The notes below the pieces were generated by a model, which was given only the letters and a program-made list of their open reading frames with translations, was not told where the DNA came from and did not search any database. A stretch of DNA of 64,000 nt, taken from Pigmentiphaga sp. NML080357. Its GTDB lineage: Bacteria > Pseudomonadota > Gammaproteobacteria > Burkholderiales > Burkholderiaceae_B. Positions 45,032 through 53,396 of this stretch are shown here, in pieces (the first letter of the stretch is position 1; every line of letters begins with the position of its first letter). A program made the position numbers and the translations under genes. The stretch is taken from NCBI RefSeq assembly GCF_002188465.1, contig NZ_NINW01000003.1, forward strand, positions 270,966-334,965, read 5' to 3'.

Positions 45032-45751
45032 ATGCCGCAAACGCGCCTCATCGGACTCATAGGGGGCATGAGCTGGGAGTCGTCCGCCCTCTACTACCGC
45101 TTGATCAACGAAACCATGCAGCGGCGATGCGGCGGGCATCGCAATGCCGCCAGCGTGCTCGTCACCCTGCAATTCGAGTCGCTGCTGCAGGCCGGCGGCG
45201 AGGGCCGCTGGGCGGACGTCGCCGGCGCCGTTGCCGAGGCCGGCCGCCGTCTCGCGAGGGCCGGCGCCGACTTCTTCCTGCTGACGGCCAATACGGCGCA
45301 TCGCTTCGCGGACGAGGTCGAACGCGCCGTCGGCCTGCCGCTGCTGCACATCGGCACGCCCACCGCGGCCGCGCTGAAGGCGGGCGGGTTGCGCCGGGTC
45401 GGGCTGATCGGCACCCGGCACGTCACCACGTCGTCCTTCTATATGGACTGGTACCGCGACCACCACGGCATCGAAGTGGTTCCGCCCGCCGCCGAGGACT
45501 GCGCGATGCTCGACGCCATCATCATGGACGAGCTGACCCAGGGGCGCATCGACGACCGCTCCCGCCAGCGCGTGCTGGCCGTCATTGATAGAATGCGGCT
45601 CGCCGGCCTGCAAGGGGTCATCGTCGGATGTACCGAGCTGCCCTTGCTGCTGGACGGCGCCGCGCCGTCGCTGGCCTGCTACGACACCACCCGGCTGCAT
45701 GCCGAGGCAGCGGTCGAATGGGCACTCGGCGCGTCCGGCGCACCCCCGTGA
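45032..45751 (+). CDS. Aspartate/glutamate-racemase family protein
   Basis: 239 residues, with GLIGGMSWESSALYYRLINE at the start, as in RacX/YgeA-type amino-acid racemases. The second catalytic cysteine is present in IVGCTELPLLL. At the first active-site position the sequence is TANTAHRF, with Ala where Cys or Thr usually precedes NT. A two-base mechanism would then be impaired. One-cysteine relatives include decarboxylases and isomerases. The gene is one base from the permease gene, so its substrate is probably what the importer brings in. Confidence 0.88.
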   Translation: MPQTRLIGLIGGMSWESSALYYRLINETMQRRCGGHRNAASVLVTLQFESLLQAGGEGRWADVAGAVAEAGRRLARAGADFFLLTANTAHRFADEVERAVGLPLLHIGTPTAAALKAGGLRRVGLIGTRHVTTSSFYMDWYRDHHGIEVVPPAAEDCAMLDAIIMDELTQGRIDDRSRQRVLAVIDRMRLAGLQGVIVGCTELPLLLDGAAPSLACYDTTRLHAEAAVEWALGASGAPP

Positions 45752-45781
45752 CCTCATTTCCTCATTGACAGGTTGTCGCGC

Positions 45782-46606
45782 ATGCCCGCATCGAAACCGC
45801 AAAAGAACGCCGCCGCGCCGGTCGTGCGCGAGAAAAAGGGCATCCAATCCGTCGAAGTCGGCGTGCGTGTGATCGACGCCCTGGCGGCCGCCACCGGCTC
45901 GCTGCCGCTGCGCGACATCGGCAAGGAGGCGGGCATCTCGGCCAGCCAGGCGCATCGCTATCTCACGAGCTTCGCCAAGTCCGGCCTGGTGGTCCAGGAT
46001 CCCGCCACCGGCCACTACGGCCTCGGTCCCCGCGCGCTGCGCTGGGGCGTATCGGCCATGACCAAGACCGATGTCTTCACGCTCGCCTCGCAGGCGCTCG
46101 ACCGCATCTGCGAACGCTTCGACCTGACCGGACTGCTGTGCGTCTGGGGCGAATCGGGGCCGACCTGCATACGCCTGAAGCGCAGCACCTTCCTGATCGG
46201 CACCGACCTCGGCCTGGGTTCGGTGTTCCCGGTGCTGACCTCGGCCTCGGGGCTGGTCTTCATGGCCCACCTGCCCGACGCCATTACCAAGCCCTTCATC
46301 CAGAAAGAAATCACGCGCGCCAAGGCGCGCGGCGAGCGCATCGGCCCAGGCGACGTGGAGCGCCTGTGCCAGACGGTGCGCACGCAGGGCTATGCGGAAG
46401 GGCACGGCCACTACGTCAGCAACCTGTCGGCGCTGGCCGCCCCCATCCTCGACTACCAGGGGACGGTTTCCACCGTCATCACGCTCATCTTCCGGGAGCC
46501 GCCCGGGCAGACCATCGTGCCCAGTCCGGCGGAGATCGCCACCGCGCTGGTGGAGGAAACGCGGGGCGTGTCGCGGTCGATCGGGTGGAAGCCGGAAGAG
46601 GCGTAG
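45782..46606 (+). CDS. IclR-family transcriptional regulator
   Basis: 274 residues. The N-terminal winged helix (LRDIGKEAGISASQAHRYLTSFAKSGLV shortened in view as ISASQAHRYL) follows an unusually long basic leader. The GAF-like effector domain spans residues 95-265 and includes SALAAPILDYQG, the common IclR signature. A TTG at 45773 could be used, but the ATG at 45782 is preferred. It lies 30 bp after the racemase gene and probably controls the importer and the divergent catabolic operon. Confidence 0.92.
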   Translation: MPASKPQKNAAAPVVREKKGIQSVEVGVRVIDALAAATGSLPLRDIGKEAGISASQAHRYLTSFAKSGLVVQDPATGHYGLGPRALRWGVSAMTKTDVFTLASQALDRICERFDLTGLLCVWGESGPTCIRLKRSTFLIGTDLGLGSVFPVLTSASGLVFMAHLPDAITKPFIQKEITRAKARGERIGPGDVERLCQTVRTQGYAEGHGHYVSNLSALAAPILDYQGTVSTVITLIFREPPGQTIVPSPAEIATALVEETRGVSRSIGWKPEEA

Positions 46607-46674
46607 AAGCGGAGCGCCTGACGCGCGCGGGCGCGGCATCGATGCGCTAGGGTTCCCCCTTGTTCCCTTCATTG

Positions 46675-46687
46675 TAAGGATACCTTA
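46675..46687. promoter_or_regulatory. Small palindrome in the Bug gene leader
   Basis: TAAGG-ATA-CCTTA is a 13-bp inverted repeat in the AT-rich 170-bp region upstream of the Bug gene at 46777, next to a TATATT at 46686-46691 that could be a -10. It is the only dyad seen there. Confidence 0.4.
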
Positions 46688-46776
46688 TATTATTTCTTCC
46701 GGATGCTGCCCGCAAAGCAGCGCCCTGCCCGCGATCGCCGATCCGAGCATGAGCAACCAATGATCCAGGAGACGCC

Positions 46777-47742
46777 ATGCCTTGCCTACGCCTGTCGGCG
46801 GGAGCCGTCGTGCTCGCCGCATTCGCTCACGCTCCCGCCTTCGCGAGCGACTACCCTAGCCGTCCCGTCCGTCTCGTGGTGGGCTATACGGCAGGAGGAG
46901 GCAGCGACATCCTCGCGCGGGTGCTGGCGCAGAAGATGTCCGAGGGACTCGGCGTCCAGGTCGTCGTGGAGAACCGTCCCGGCGCGGCCTCGATGATCGC
47001 GACCGAGTACGTGGCGCGGGCCGCGCCCGACGGCTACACCATTCTTCTGGGCGCCAGCGGCGCGCTGGCCATCAATCCCGCGCTGTACAAGGAAGTCAAG
47101 TACGACGCCGCGAAAGATTTCGCTCCCATCTCGCTGGTGGCCTCGCTGCCGGTGCTGATGGCCGTGAACAAGAGTGGTCCCGCGCAGACCCTGCCCGACT
47201 TGCTCGCCTATGCGAAAGCACACCCGGACAAGGCCAACTACTCGTCCGCGGCCGCGCCGTTCCGCCTGATCGGCGAACAGCTCAACCTGCAAGCCGGCAC
47301 CCGCTTCCAGGAAATTCTCTACAAGGGCAGCACCGACGCCGTGAATGCCGCGCTCGCCAACGATGTGCTGGCGACCATTTCCGACTCGATCTCGATCGGC
47401 GCCGGCTTGAAGACCGGCAAGCTCAAGGCCATCGCGATTACTTCCCGCAGCGAACATCCTTCGTTTCCCGGCGTGCCGACCTTCACCAGCATGGGACTGA
47501 AGGGCCTCGATATGCAGTTATGGCAGGGACTGCTGGCGCCGGCCGGCACGCCGCCCGCCATCGTCGATCGCCTGCAGCGTGAGGTGCACCGCGTCATCGC
47601 GCTGCCGGAAGTACGTCAGCGCTATGCCGGCATGGGCCTGGATCCGGAGACCAGCACGGCGGCGGAGTTCTCGCGGCTGATCGCGAGCGAACTCACACGA
47701 TGGAGCGACATCGTGAAGAGCGCGGGGATCGAAAAGCTGTGA
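46777..47742 (+). CDS. Bug-family tricarboxylate receptor
   Basis: A 321-residue periplasmic receptor. The ATG follows CAGGAGACGCC, and the signal peptide ends at APAFASD. Motifs: YPSRPVRLVVGYTAGGGSD, ENRPGAASMIATE, PDGYTILLG, ILYKGSTDAVNAAL and LLAPAGTPPAIVDRLQ. It is first in an operon with an HCCA-isomerase-like protein and an acyl-CoA ligase. This suggests uptake of an aromatic or other acid that the ligase activates. That link is inference. Confidence 0.92.
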   Translation: MPCLRLSAGAVVLAAFAHAPAFASDYPSRPVRLVVGYTAGGGSDILARVLAQKMSEGLGVQVVVENRPGAASMIATEYVARAAPDGYTILLGASGALAINPALYKEVKYDAAKDFAPISLVASLPVLMAVNKSGPAQTLPDLLAYAKAHPDKANYSSAAAPFRLIGEQLNLQAGTRFQEILYKGSTDAVNAALANDVLATISDSISIGAGLKTGKLKAIAITSRSEHPSFPGVPTFTSMGLKGLDMQLWQGLLAPAGTPPAIVDRLQREVHRVIALPEVRQRYAGMGLDPETSTAAEFSRLIASELTRWSDIVKSAGIEKL

Positions 47743-47747
47743 CCACC

Positions 47748-48371
47748 ATGGACCGCGGGTCTCCCATCGCGTTCTATTTCGATCCCATCTCTCCCTACGG
47801 CTACCTGGCCTCGACCCGCATCGAGGCGCTGGCGGAGCGCTACGGCCGGCAGGTGGATTGGCGGCCCGTGCTATTGAGCGTCACGGTGTTGCAGGTGATG
47901 GGCCTGAAGCCCGTTCCGGCCACGCCGCTCAAGTCCGACTATTCTCGGCAGGACAAGAGCCGGATGGCGCGCCTGATGAACGTGCCGATATGCGAGCTTC
48001 GCCACCCGGACGTGTCGCCGATCCGCGCGCTGCGCGCGTTCCTCTGGCTGAAGCGGCGCGACGCCGCGCAAGCCGCGCGTTTTGCCAAAGGCATCTGCGC
48101 GAAGCTGTGGGCCCGGGGGGAAGACATTTCCACCACCGAAGCCGTCCTGCAAGAAGCGGTCTTGCAAGGCCTGGATGCGTCGGCCCTGCGCCAAGGCATG
48201 GAATCGCCCGAGATCAAGGCGCAGCTTCGGGAAGAAGTGGACCATGCCGTCGCCGCGGGAGTCTTCGGCGTGCCCTTTTTCATCGTGGACGGACAGCCCA
48301 TCTGGGGCGTGGACCGTCTCTGGATGCTCGAGCATTGGCTCAAATACGGTTCGTGGGACCCCGCGCCATGA
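47748..48371 (+). CDS. 2-hydroxychromene-2-carboxylate isomerase-family protein (DsbA fold)
   Basis: A 207-residue kappa-class-GST-like protein. FYFDPISPYGYLASTRIEAL near residue 10 has the conserved serine-proline region, and GVFGVPFFIVDGQPIWGVDR near residue 165 is the cis-proline segment. The family includes NahD of naphthalene degradation, which isomerises hydroxychromene carboxylate with glutathione. A GTG at 47739 overlaps the Bug stop and could be the start, but the ATG at 47748 is chosen. The stop overlaps the ligase start (ATGA). Confidence 0.88.
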   Translation: MDRGSPIAFYFDPISPYGYLASTRIEALAERYGRQVDWRPVLLSVTVLQVMGLKPVPATPLKSDYSRQDKSRMARLMNVPICELRHPDVSPIRALRAFLWLKRRDAAQAARFAKGICAKLWARGEDISTTEAVLQEAVLQGLDASALRQGMESPEIKAQLREEVDHAVAAGVFGVPFFIVDGQPIWGVDRLWMLEHWLKYGSWDPAP

Positions 48372-49948
48372 CACACCCGGATGCCCTGTTGCAATTCGCC
48401 GGCCAGGACCTGGCCGCACTGCTCGGCAAGAAGGCCGCCGAGCGCCCCCGCCATCCCTTCCTGATCTGGGCATCGGAGCCCGGCTCATCGCGCGCCTGGA
48501 CCTATGCCGAGTTCGCGGGCCAGGTCGAACGCCTGGCCGGCGGACTGACGGCCCGCGGCATACGAGCCGGGGACCGGGTGCTGATGCACCTGGAGAACTG
48601 CCCGGAGTTCCTGCTGACGTATTTCGCCTGTGCGTACCTGGGCGCGGTTTGCGTGCCCACCAACGCCATGGCCGCCGGTCCCGAGCTGGCCTACTTCGCC
48701 GAGCTGACCGGGGCCCGGGGCGCCGTGACCCAGCCGAAGTTCGCGGACAAGATCCGAAGCCATTGCCATGCGCTGGAATGGCTGGCGATCACCGACGACG
48801 ACGCCGGCCAGCCTGCGGACCTTGCTACCGCCCCCAAGCCCGACGAACGCTACGCCGCATTGCTGGCCTCGCCCGTGGCGCGGCGGCCGCCCGATGCATC
48901 GGCGCCCCTGTCCGTGCTGTTCACGAGCGGCACCACGTCCAGGCCCAAGGGCGTGCTGTGGACCCATGCCAACGCGTTGTGGGCCGGCAGGCTGGGGGCC
49001 ATGCAGCAAGGCCTGCGCAGCGACGACATCTATCACGTATTCCTGCCGCTGTTTCACGTGGTCGGCTTGTCATGGTCCGTCTTTCCGGCGCTCTGGGCCG
49101 GCGCAACCGTCGTCCTGCAGCCGCGTTTCTCGGCCAGCCGCTATTGGCCCGTTGCGCTGGAGCACCGCTGCACCGTGGGATCGCACGTCATCTTCAGCGC
49201 CAACGTGCTGGCCGGCATGCCGGTCCCGCAAGGCCACGCCTTCCGGCAATGGTGCAACGCGCTGTGGCAGCCCGAACACGAAACCCATTTCGGCCTGAAG
49301 ATGATGGGCGCCTGGGGCATGACCGAAATGGTGGCCCAGGGCATCGTCACCGATCCATGGTCTCCGCCGCGCCCGGGCGCCATCGGTCGTGCATCGGCAG
49401 GCTACGGCGTGCGCATCGTCGACGACCATGGCCGGGACTGCCGGCCGGGGGAACGCGGCCACCTTCTCATCCGCGGCGTGCCTGGCGTCACGCTCTTCGC
49501 GGAATACTTCGGCAATTCCCAGGCGACGCGGGACGCCTTCGACGATGGCTACTTCAAGACGGGCGACAGCGTGCTGCTGCACGACGACGGCTCGATCCAG
49601 TTCGGCGACCGCGCCAAGGACCTGCTCAAGGTGGGCGGCGAAGGGGTATCGGCGGCCGAGATCGAGCGGGTCATACGCGGCGTCCCCGAGGTTGGCGAAG
49701 TTGCCGTGGTTGGCCGGCCGGATGCGGCATACGGCGAAGTTCCTGTCGCCTTCGTGAGGCTGGCCTCCGGCAGCCACGGCGGCCCGGGCCTGTCCGAGCG
49801 CATCGTCGCGGTCTGCCGGCGAGAGCTCGCCAAATACAAGGTGCCGCAGGCAGTGGTCTTCGTCGAGGATTTCCCCCGCATCGGCGTAGGCAAGATATCG
49901 AAAGCCAGGCTCAGGGAACTGGCCGCATCGGAAACGGGCAAGCGGTAA
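48368..49948 (+). CDS. Acyl-CoA synthetase (AMP-forming)
   Basis: A 526-residue ANL ligase. The ATP loop LFTSGTTSRPKGVLWTH near residue 180, LPLFHVVGLSWSVFPALW, GAWGMTEMVAQG, the hinge FGDRAKDLLKVGGEGVSAAE and the catalytic lysine in IGVGKISKARLREL are all present. It resembles crotonobetaine/carnitine-CoA ligase and long-chain ligases of the CaiC type. It is third in the operon after the Bug receptor and isomerase genes, with a 4-bp overlap. The substrate acid is unknown. Confidence 0.92.
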   Translation: MTHPDALLQFAGQDLAALLGKKAAERPRHPFLIWASEPGSSRAWTYAEFAGQVERLAGGLTARGIRAGDRVLMHLENCPEFLLTYFACAYLGAVCVPTNAMAAGPELAYFAELTGARGAVTQPKFADKIRSHCHALEWLAITDDDAGQPADLATAPKPDERYAALLASPVARRPPDASAPLSVLFTSGTTSRPKGVLWTHANALWAGRLGAMQQGLRSDDIYHVFLPLFHVVGLSWSVFPALWAGATVVLQPRFSASRYWPVALEHRCTVGSHVIFSANVLAGMPVPQGHAFRQWCNALWQPEHETHFGLKMMGAWGMTEMVAQGIVTDPWSPPRPGAIGRASAGYGVRIVDDHGRDCRPGERGHLLIRGVPGVTLFAEYFGNSQATRDAFDDGYFKTGDSVLLHDDGSIQFGDRAKDLLKVGGEGVSAAEIERVIRGVPEVGEVAVVGRPDAAYGEVPVAFVRLASGSHGGPGLSERIVAVCRRELAKYKVPQAVVFVEDFPRIGVGKISKARLRELAASETGKR

Positions 49949-50025
49949 CGCCCGTGCGATTGCCCCATCCCGGGTCCGGAGGCTTGTGTGGCTGCAATAC
50001 ACTGTCTTGCTCACAGGATACCGCG

Positions 50026-50568
50026 ATGCATGTTCCCACCCTCGCCACGCCGCGCCTGGTGCTGCAGCCCTTGACGCTGGCCGATGCCCCCGCCATCCAG
50101 CAGGCCTTCCCGCGCTGGGAAATCGTGCGCTTTCTGGCCGACCGCGTACCCTGGCCCTATCCCGGCGACGGCGCGCTCGCCTTCGTACGCGACGCGGCGC
50201 TGCCGGCCATGGCCGAAGGCCGCGAGTGGCACTGGAGCCTGCGCCCCAGGCAGGAGCCGGACCTGCTGATCGGCGTGATCAGTCTCATGGACGACCCGGA
50301 CAACAACCGCGGCTTCTGGATGGTGCCGGAATGGCAGGGGCAGGGCCTCATGACCGAGGCCAGCGAAGCCGTCACCGCCTACTGGTTCGAGGTGCTCGAA
50401 AAACCCAGGCTGAGGGTGCCGAAGGCGGCGACCAACATCCCGTCCAGCAGGATATCGGCGCGCAACGGCATGCGCATCGTCGCCACCGAAGAACGCGGCT
50501 ATGTATCCGGGCGGCTGCCCACCGAGATATGGGAGATCACGCGCGAGGAATGGCTCGCGCGCCGCTAG
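50026..50568 (+). CDS. GNAT-family N-acetyltransferase (RimJ/RimL type)
   Basis: 180 residues. The fold starts TPRLVLQPLTLADAPAIQQA. It includes LIGVISLMDDPDNNRGFWMV and the acetyl-CoA loop in EWQGQGLMTEASEAVTAYWF. Near the end, NIPSSRISARNGMRIVATEE is the usual RimJ-like segment. The likely reaction is acetylation of a protein N-terminus or small amine; the target is unknown. AGGATA precedes the start. The 3' end overlaps the convergent csaA gene by 4 bp. Confidence 0.88.
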   Translation: MHVPTLATPRLVLQPLTLADAPAIQQAFPRWEIVRFLADRVPWPYPGDGALAFVRDAALPAMAEGREWHWSLRPRQEPDLLIGVISLMDDPDNNRGFWMVPEWQGQGLMTEASEAVTAYWFEVLEKPRLRVPKAATNIPSSRISARNGMRIVATEERGYVSGRLPTEIWEITREEWLARR

Positions 50569-50903
50569 AGCAGGCGCGTTCCTGGCGGCACGTCCTTGTC
50601 GGGCACGCACAGGGCCACATGGCCGTTCGCGTCGTGGAAACCCGTCACGAGGCATTCCGACATCAACGGCCCGATCTGCTTGCGCGGAAAGTTCACCACC
50701 GCCACGACCAGCCTGCCCACCAGCTCATCGGGCTGGTAGTGATGGGTGATCTGCGCGCTGGACTTGCGCACCCCTATCTCTTCGCCGAAGTCCACGTGCA
50801 GCACGTAGGCGGGCTTGCGCGCCTCGGCGAATACCGAAGCACTGACCACGCGGCCTACGCGCAGCTCGACCTTCATGAAGTCGTCCCACCCGATTTCCTG
50901 CAT
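50565..50903 (-). CDS. csaA: tRNA-binding protein CsaA
   Basis: 112 residues, a single OB-fold tRNA-binding domain related to the C-terminus of methionyl-tRNA synthetase (MKVELRVGRVVSASVFAEAR, YVLHVDFG, VVAVVNFPRKQIGPLMSECL). CsaA is a dimeric, chaperone-like tRNA-binding protein. The start ATG at 50903 yields MQEIGWDDFM, and a longer frame to 50984 has no ribosome binding site. It is divergent from the methyltransferase gene at 50972. Confidence 0.92.
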   Translation of the reverse strand: MQEIGWDDFMKVELRVGRVVSASVFAEARKPAYVLHVDFGEEIGVRKSSAQITHHYQPDELVGRLVVAVVNFPRKQIGPLMSECLVTGFHDANGHVALCVPDKDVPPGTRLL

Positions 50904-50971
50904 GTCGCTTCCTTGCCAAGCAAAGGCGCATGGTAAAACAGATCGCCCCTGCGCTTCACCGGAGAGCACAC

Positions 50972-51751
50972 ATGGACAGCACACCCGCCATTCATCACGC
51001 CGCCGCCGACGGCTATGCCAAGGGGGCCGACACCTACGTCCGCGGGCGCCCCGATTACCCGCCGGAGATCGCCGCGTGGCTGCGCGACACGCTGGGGCTG
51101 CGGGCCGGCGCCACTGTGCTGGACCTGGGCGCCGGCACCGGCAAGTTCACGCCTCGCTTGCTCGCCACGGGGGCAAGCGTGATCGCGGTGGAGCCGGTTG
51201 CCGCCATGCTGGACAAGCTCGCGGCGGCCCAGCCCGAGGTCCGGCCGCTGGTCGGCACGGCCGAGGCCATCCCGCTTCCCGATGCCAGCGTCGATGTCGT
51301 GGTCTGTGCCCAGGCCTTCCACTGGTTCGCAACGGCCGAGGCCTTGAGCGAGATCCACCGGGTGCTCAAGCCGCGCGGCCGGTTGGGGCTGGTCTGGAAC
51401 ATGCGCGACGCCCGCGTGCCCTGGGTGGCGCAGATGGACCGCATCGTCAACGAGTTCGAAGGCGACGCGCCTCGCTACTACACCGGCGCCTGGCGCAAGG
51501 CGTTTCCCCATCCGGGCTTCGGACCGATCGACGAGCGGCACTACGCCAACGGCCACACCGGCTCGCCGGAAGACGTCATCCTGAACCGGGTGCGTTCGAC
51601 CAGCTTCATTTCGGCCTTGCCGCCGGAAAAGAAGGCGCTGGTCGATGAACGGCTGCGGGCGCTGATCGCCGCCGAACCCGAGCTGCGCGATCGCGCCGTC
51701 GTGACCGTTCCCTACGATACCGCCGCCTATTGCGTGGCGAGGGCGGATTAG
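50972..51751 (+). CDS. Class I SAM-dependent methyltransferase
   Basis: 259 residues. The SAM-binding motif I is VLDLGAGTGKFTPRLL near residue 48, with IAVEPVAAML for motif II. CAQAFHWFAT is a hallmark of the SmtA/YcgJ-like small-molecule methyltransferases. The start follows GGAGAG. A second, unrelated methyltransferase gene begins 17 bp downstream, so both may be on one transcript. Substrate unknown. Confidence 0.9.
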   Translation: MDSTPAIHHAAADGYAKGADTYVRGRPDYPPEIAAWLRDTLGLRAGATVLDLGAGTGKFTPRLLATGASVIAVEPVAAMLDKLAAAQPEVRPLVGTAEAIPLPDASVDVVVCAQAFHWFATAEALSEIHRVLKPRGRLGLVWNMRDARVPWVAQMDRIVNEFEGDAPRYYTGAWRKAFPHPGFGPIDERHYANGHTGSPEDVILNRVRSTSFISALPPEKKALVDERLRALIAAEPELRDRAVVTVPYDTAAYCVARAD

Positions 51752-51768
51752 CAAGAAGCCGAAGAACC

Positions 51769-52497
51769 ATGACCCAGAACATCTACGACGATCCGGCATT
51801 CTTCGAAGGCTATAGCCGGCTCAACCGATCCATCCACGGGCTTGCCGGCGCTCCCGAATGGCCCGCGCTGCGGAACATGGTGGGCGATGTCCGGGACCAG
51901 GCCGTCGTCGATCTGGGATGCGGCTATGGGTGGTTCAGCCGCTGGGCGCGCGAACATGGCGCGCGCAACGTGCTGGCGCTCGACGTTTCCGACCGGATGC
52001 TGGCCCGCGCGCGCGAGCTCACGGCCGGCGACGGCATCGTCTACCAGCGGGCCGATCTCGAGCGGCCCTCTCTGCCCCGCGCGGCGTTCGATCTTGCGTA
52101 CAGCTCGCTGACCTTCCATTACATCGAGAACCTCGCCGGCCTGTTCTCGGCCATCCACGCCTCGCTCAGGCCGGCGGGCCGCCTCGTCTTCTCCATCGAG
52201 CATCCGATCTACATGGCGTCGCGCCATCCGGGATGGCGCGTGGATGCCGACGGCCGCAAGACCTGGCCGATCGACAGCTACCAGGTCGAGGGCCCGCGCA
52301 CCACCAACTGGCTGGCCGAAGGCGTGGTCAAGCAGCACCGGACGATAGGCACGCTGTTCCGGCTGCTCGACGAGGCGGGATTCACGGTCACGAGGCTGGT
52401 GGAATGGGGCCCATCGGATGAAGACCTGGCCACTCAGCCCGAATTGGCCGAGGAACGCGATCGGCCGATGATGCTGCTGATGGCGGCCTCGGCTTGA
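51769..52497 (+). CDS. Class I SAM-dependent methyltransferase
   Basis: 242 residues. Motif I is VVDLGCGYGWFSRWAREHG near residue 47, followed by ARNVLALDVSDRMLARARE. The substrate-side region, SSLTFHYIENLAGLF and EHPIYMASRHPGW, differs from the upstream enzyme, so this is not a recent duplication. It resembles putative methyltransferases annotated as trans-aconitate or ubiquinone-type. The actual acceptor is unknown. Confidence 0.9.
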   Translation: MTQNIYDDPAFFEGYSRLNRSIHGLAGAPEWPALRNMVGDVRDQAVVDLGCGYGWFSRWAREHGARNVLALDVSDRMLARARELTAGDGIVYQRADLERPSLPRAAFDLAYSSLTFHYIENLAGLFSAIHASLRPAGRLVFSIEHPIYMASRHPGWRVDADGRKTWPIDSYQVEGPRTTNWLAEGVVKQHRTIGTLFRLLDEAGFTVTRLVEWGPSDEDLATQPELAEERDRPMMLLMAASA

Positions 52498-52608
52498 AGG
52501 ACCGCGGCGGAATTCAAACGCAAGAGCCGGAGTGCACGGCCTTTTCCCGGGGCCTAGAGTGACAACCATCGCGGCACGTCGCCGCTTTCCCGGTTGAAGG
52601 ATTCCATC

Positions 52609-53133
52609 ATGAAACTCCGACTTGCCCGCCTGGACTCGCCATTGGGTGGACTACGCCTGGCCATCGACGCGCAGGGCTTGCTGCGCGCGGTGGATTTCCA
52701 GGACCACGACGGTCATTTGCATCGCGGCCTGCGCACGCGCTATGGGCAATGCGAAACCGCCGAAGGGCCTGCGCCGGCCGGCATCGCCGCCCGTTTCGTC
52801 CGCTATTTCGAAGGCGACCTGGCCGCGCTCGACGACATTCCGACCGCGACCGCCGGCACCGCCTTGCAGCGCCAGGTCTGGGCCGCGCTGCGCGGCATTC
52901 CGGCCGGACGAACGGCGAGCTACGGCGAACTGGCTCGCGCCCTGGGCTACGCCGATCCCCGCATGGCCATCGAGATCGGCGCCGCCAACGCCGCCAATCC
53001 GCTCGCCATCGTCGTGCCCTGCCATCGGGTCATCGGCAAGGACGGCGCGCTCAAGGGCTATGCGTGGGGCCTGGCGCGCAAGCGCTGGCTGCTGGCGCAT
53101 GAAGGCGCGCTGGCCGGGGCGGCTCGAGCATGA
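52609..53133 (+). CDS. ogt: Methylated-DNA-[protein]-cysteine S-methyltransferase (Ogt)
   Basis: This removes alkyl groups from O6 of guanine in a single-turnover reaction. The 174-residue protein shows LQRQVWAALRGIPAGRTASY (DNA-binding helix region), AIEIGAANAANPLAIVVPCH with the acceptor cysteine in PCHRV, and GLARKRWLLAHEG. The ATG at 52609 has AAGGA upstream; a TTG at 52594 is less likely. The stop overlaps the start of the Ada-type zinc-domain gene (ATGA), which links both to alkylation repair. Confidence 0.94.
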   Translation: MKLRLARLDSPLGGLRLAIDAQGLLRAVDFQDHDGHLHRGLRTRYGQCETAEGPAPAGIAARFVRYFEGDLAALDDIPTATAGTALQRQVWAALRGIPAGRTASYGELARALGYADPRMAIEIGAANAANPLAIVVPCHRVIGKDGALKGYAWGLARKRWLLAHEGALAGAARA

Positions 53134-53396
53134 AGAAGCGCTGGCGCCTGGTCGGCGCCGGCGGCAAGGCTTATCTCGGCGACGAGCCGGGCGCCTGGGG
53201 CGGACACCGCCGCAGCAGGATATATGGCCGCCTGGACTGTCCGGCCGCCGCACGGGCCATCGCGCGCGGCGGATACGTCGAGCACCGGGTGTTCTTCCTG
53301 CGCGAGTCGGACGCCTTGGCGGCCGGATATCGTCCATGCGGCATCTGCATGCCGGCCGCCTATGCGGCATGGAAGGCAGCGCGGCGGGGAGCCTAG
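53130..53396 (+). CDS. Stand-alone Ada metal-binding-type domain protein
   Basis: 88 residues resembling the N-terminal zinc domain of Ada, which senses methyl phosphotriesters. The segment SRIYGRLDCPAAARAI supplies one cysteine. The end GYRPCGICMPAAYAAWK supplies two more and matches the Ada consensus. The usual fourth ligand next to the first cysteine is not a cysteine here (Ala), so zinc binding may be altered. There is no attached helix-turn-helix or methyltransferase domain; the latter is the overlapping upstream gene. It may be a split Ada. Confidence 0.8.
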   Translation: MKKRWRLVGAGGKAYLGDEPGAWGGHRRSRIYGRLDCPAAARAIARGGYVEHRVFFLRESDALAAGYRPCGICMPAAYAAWKAARRGA

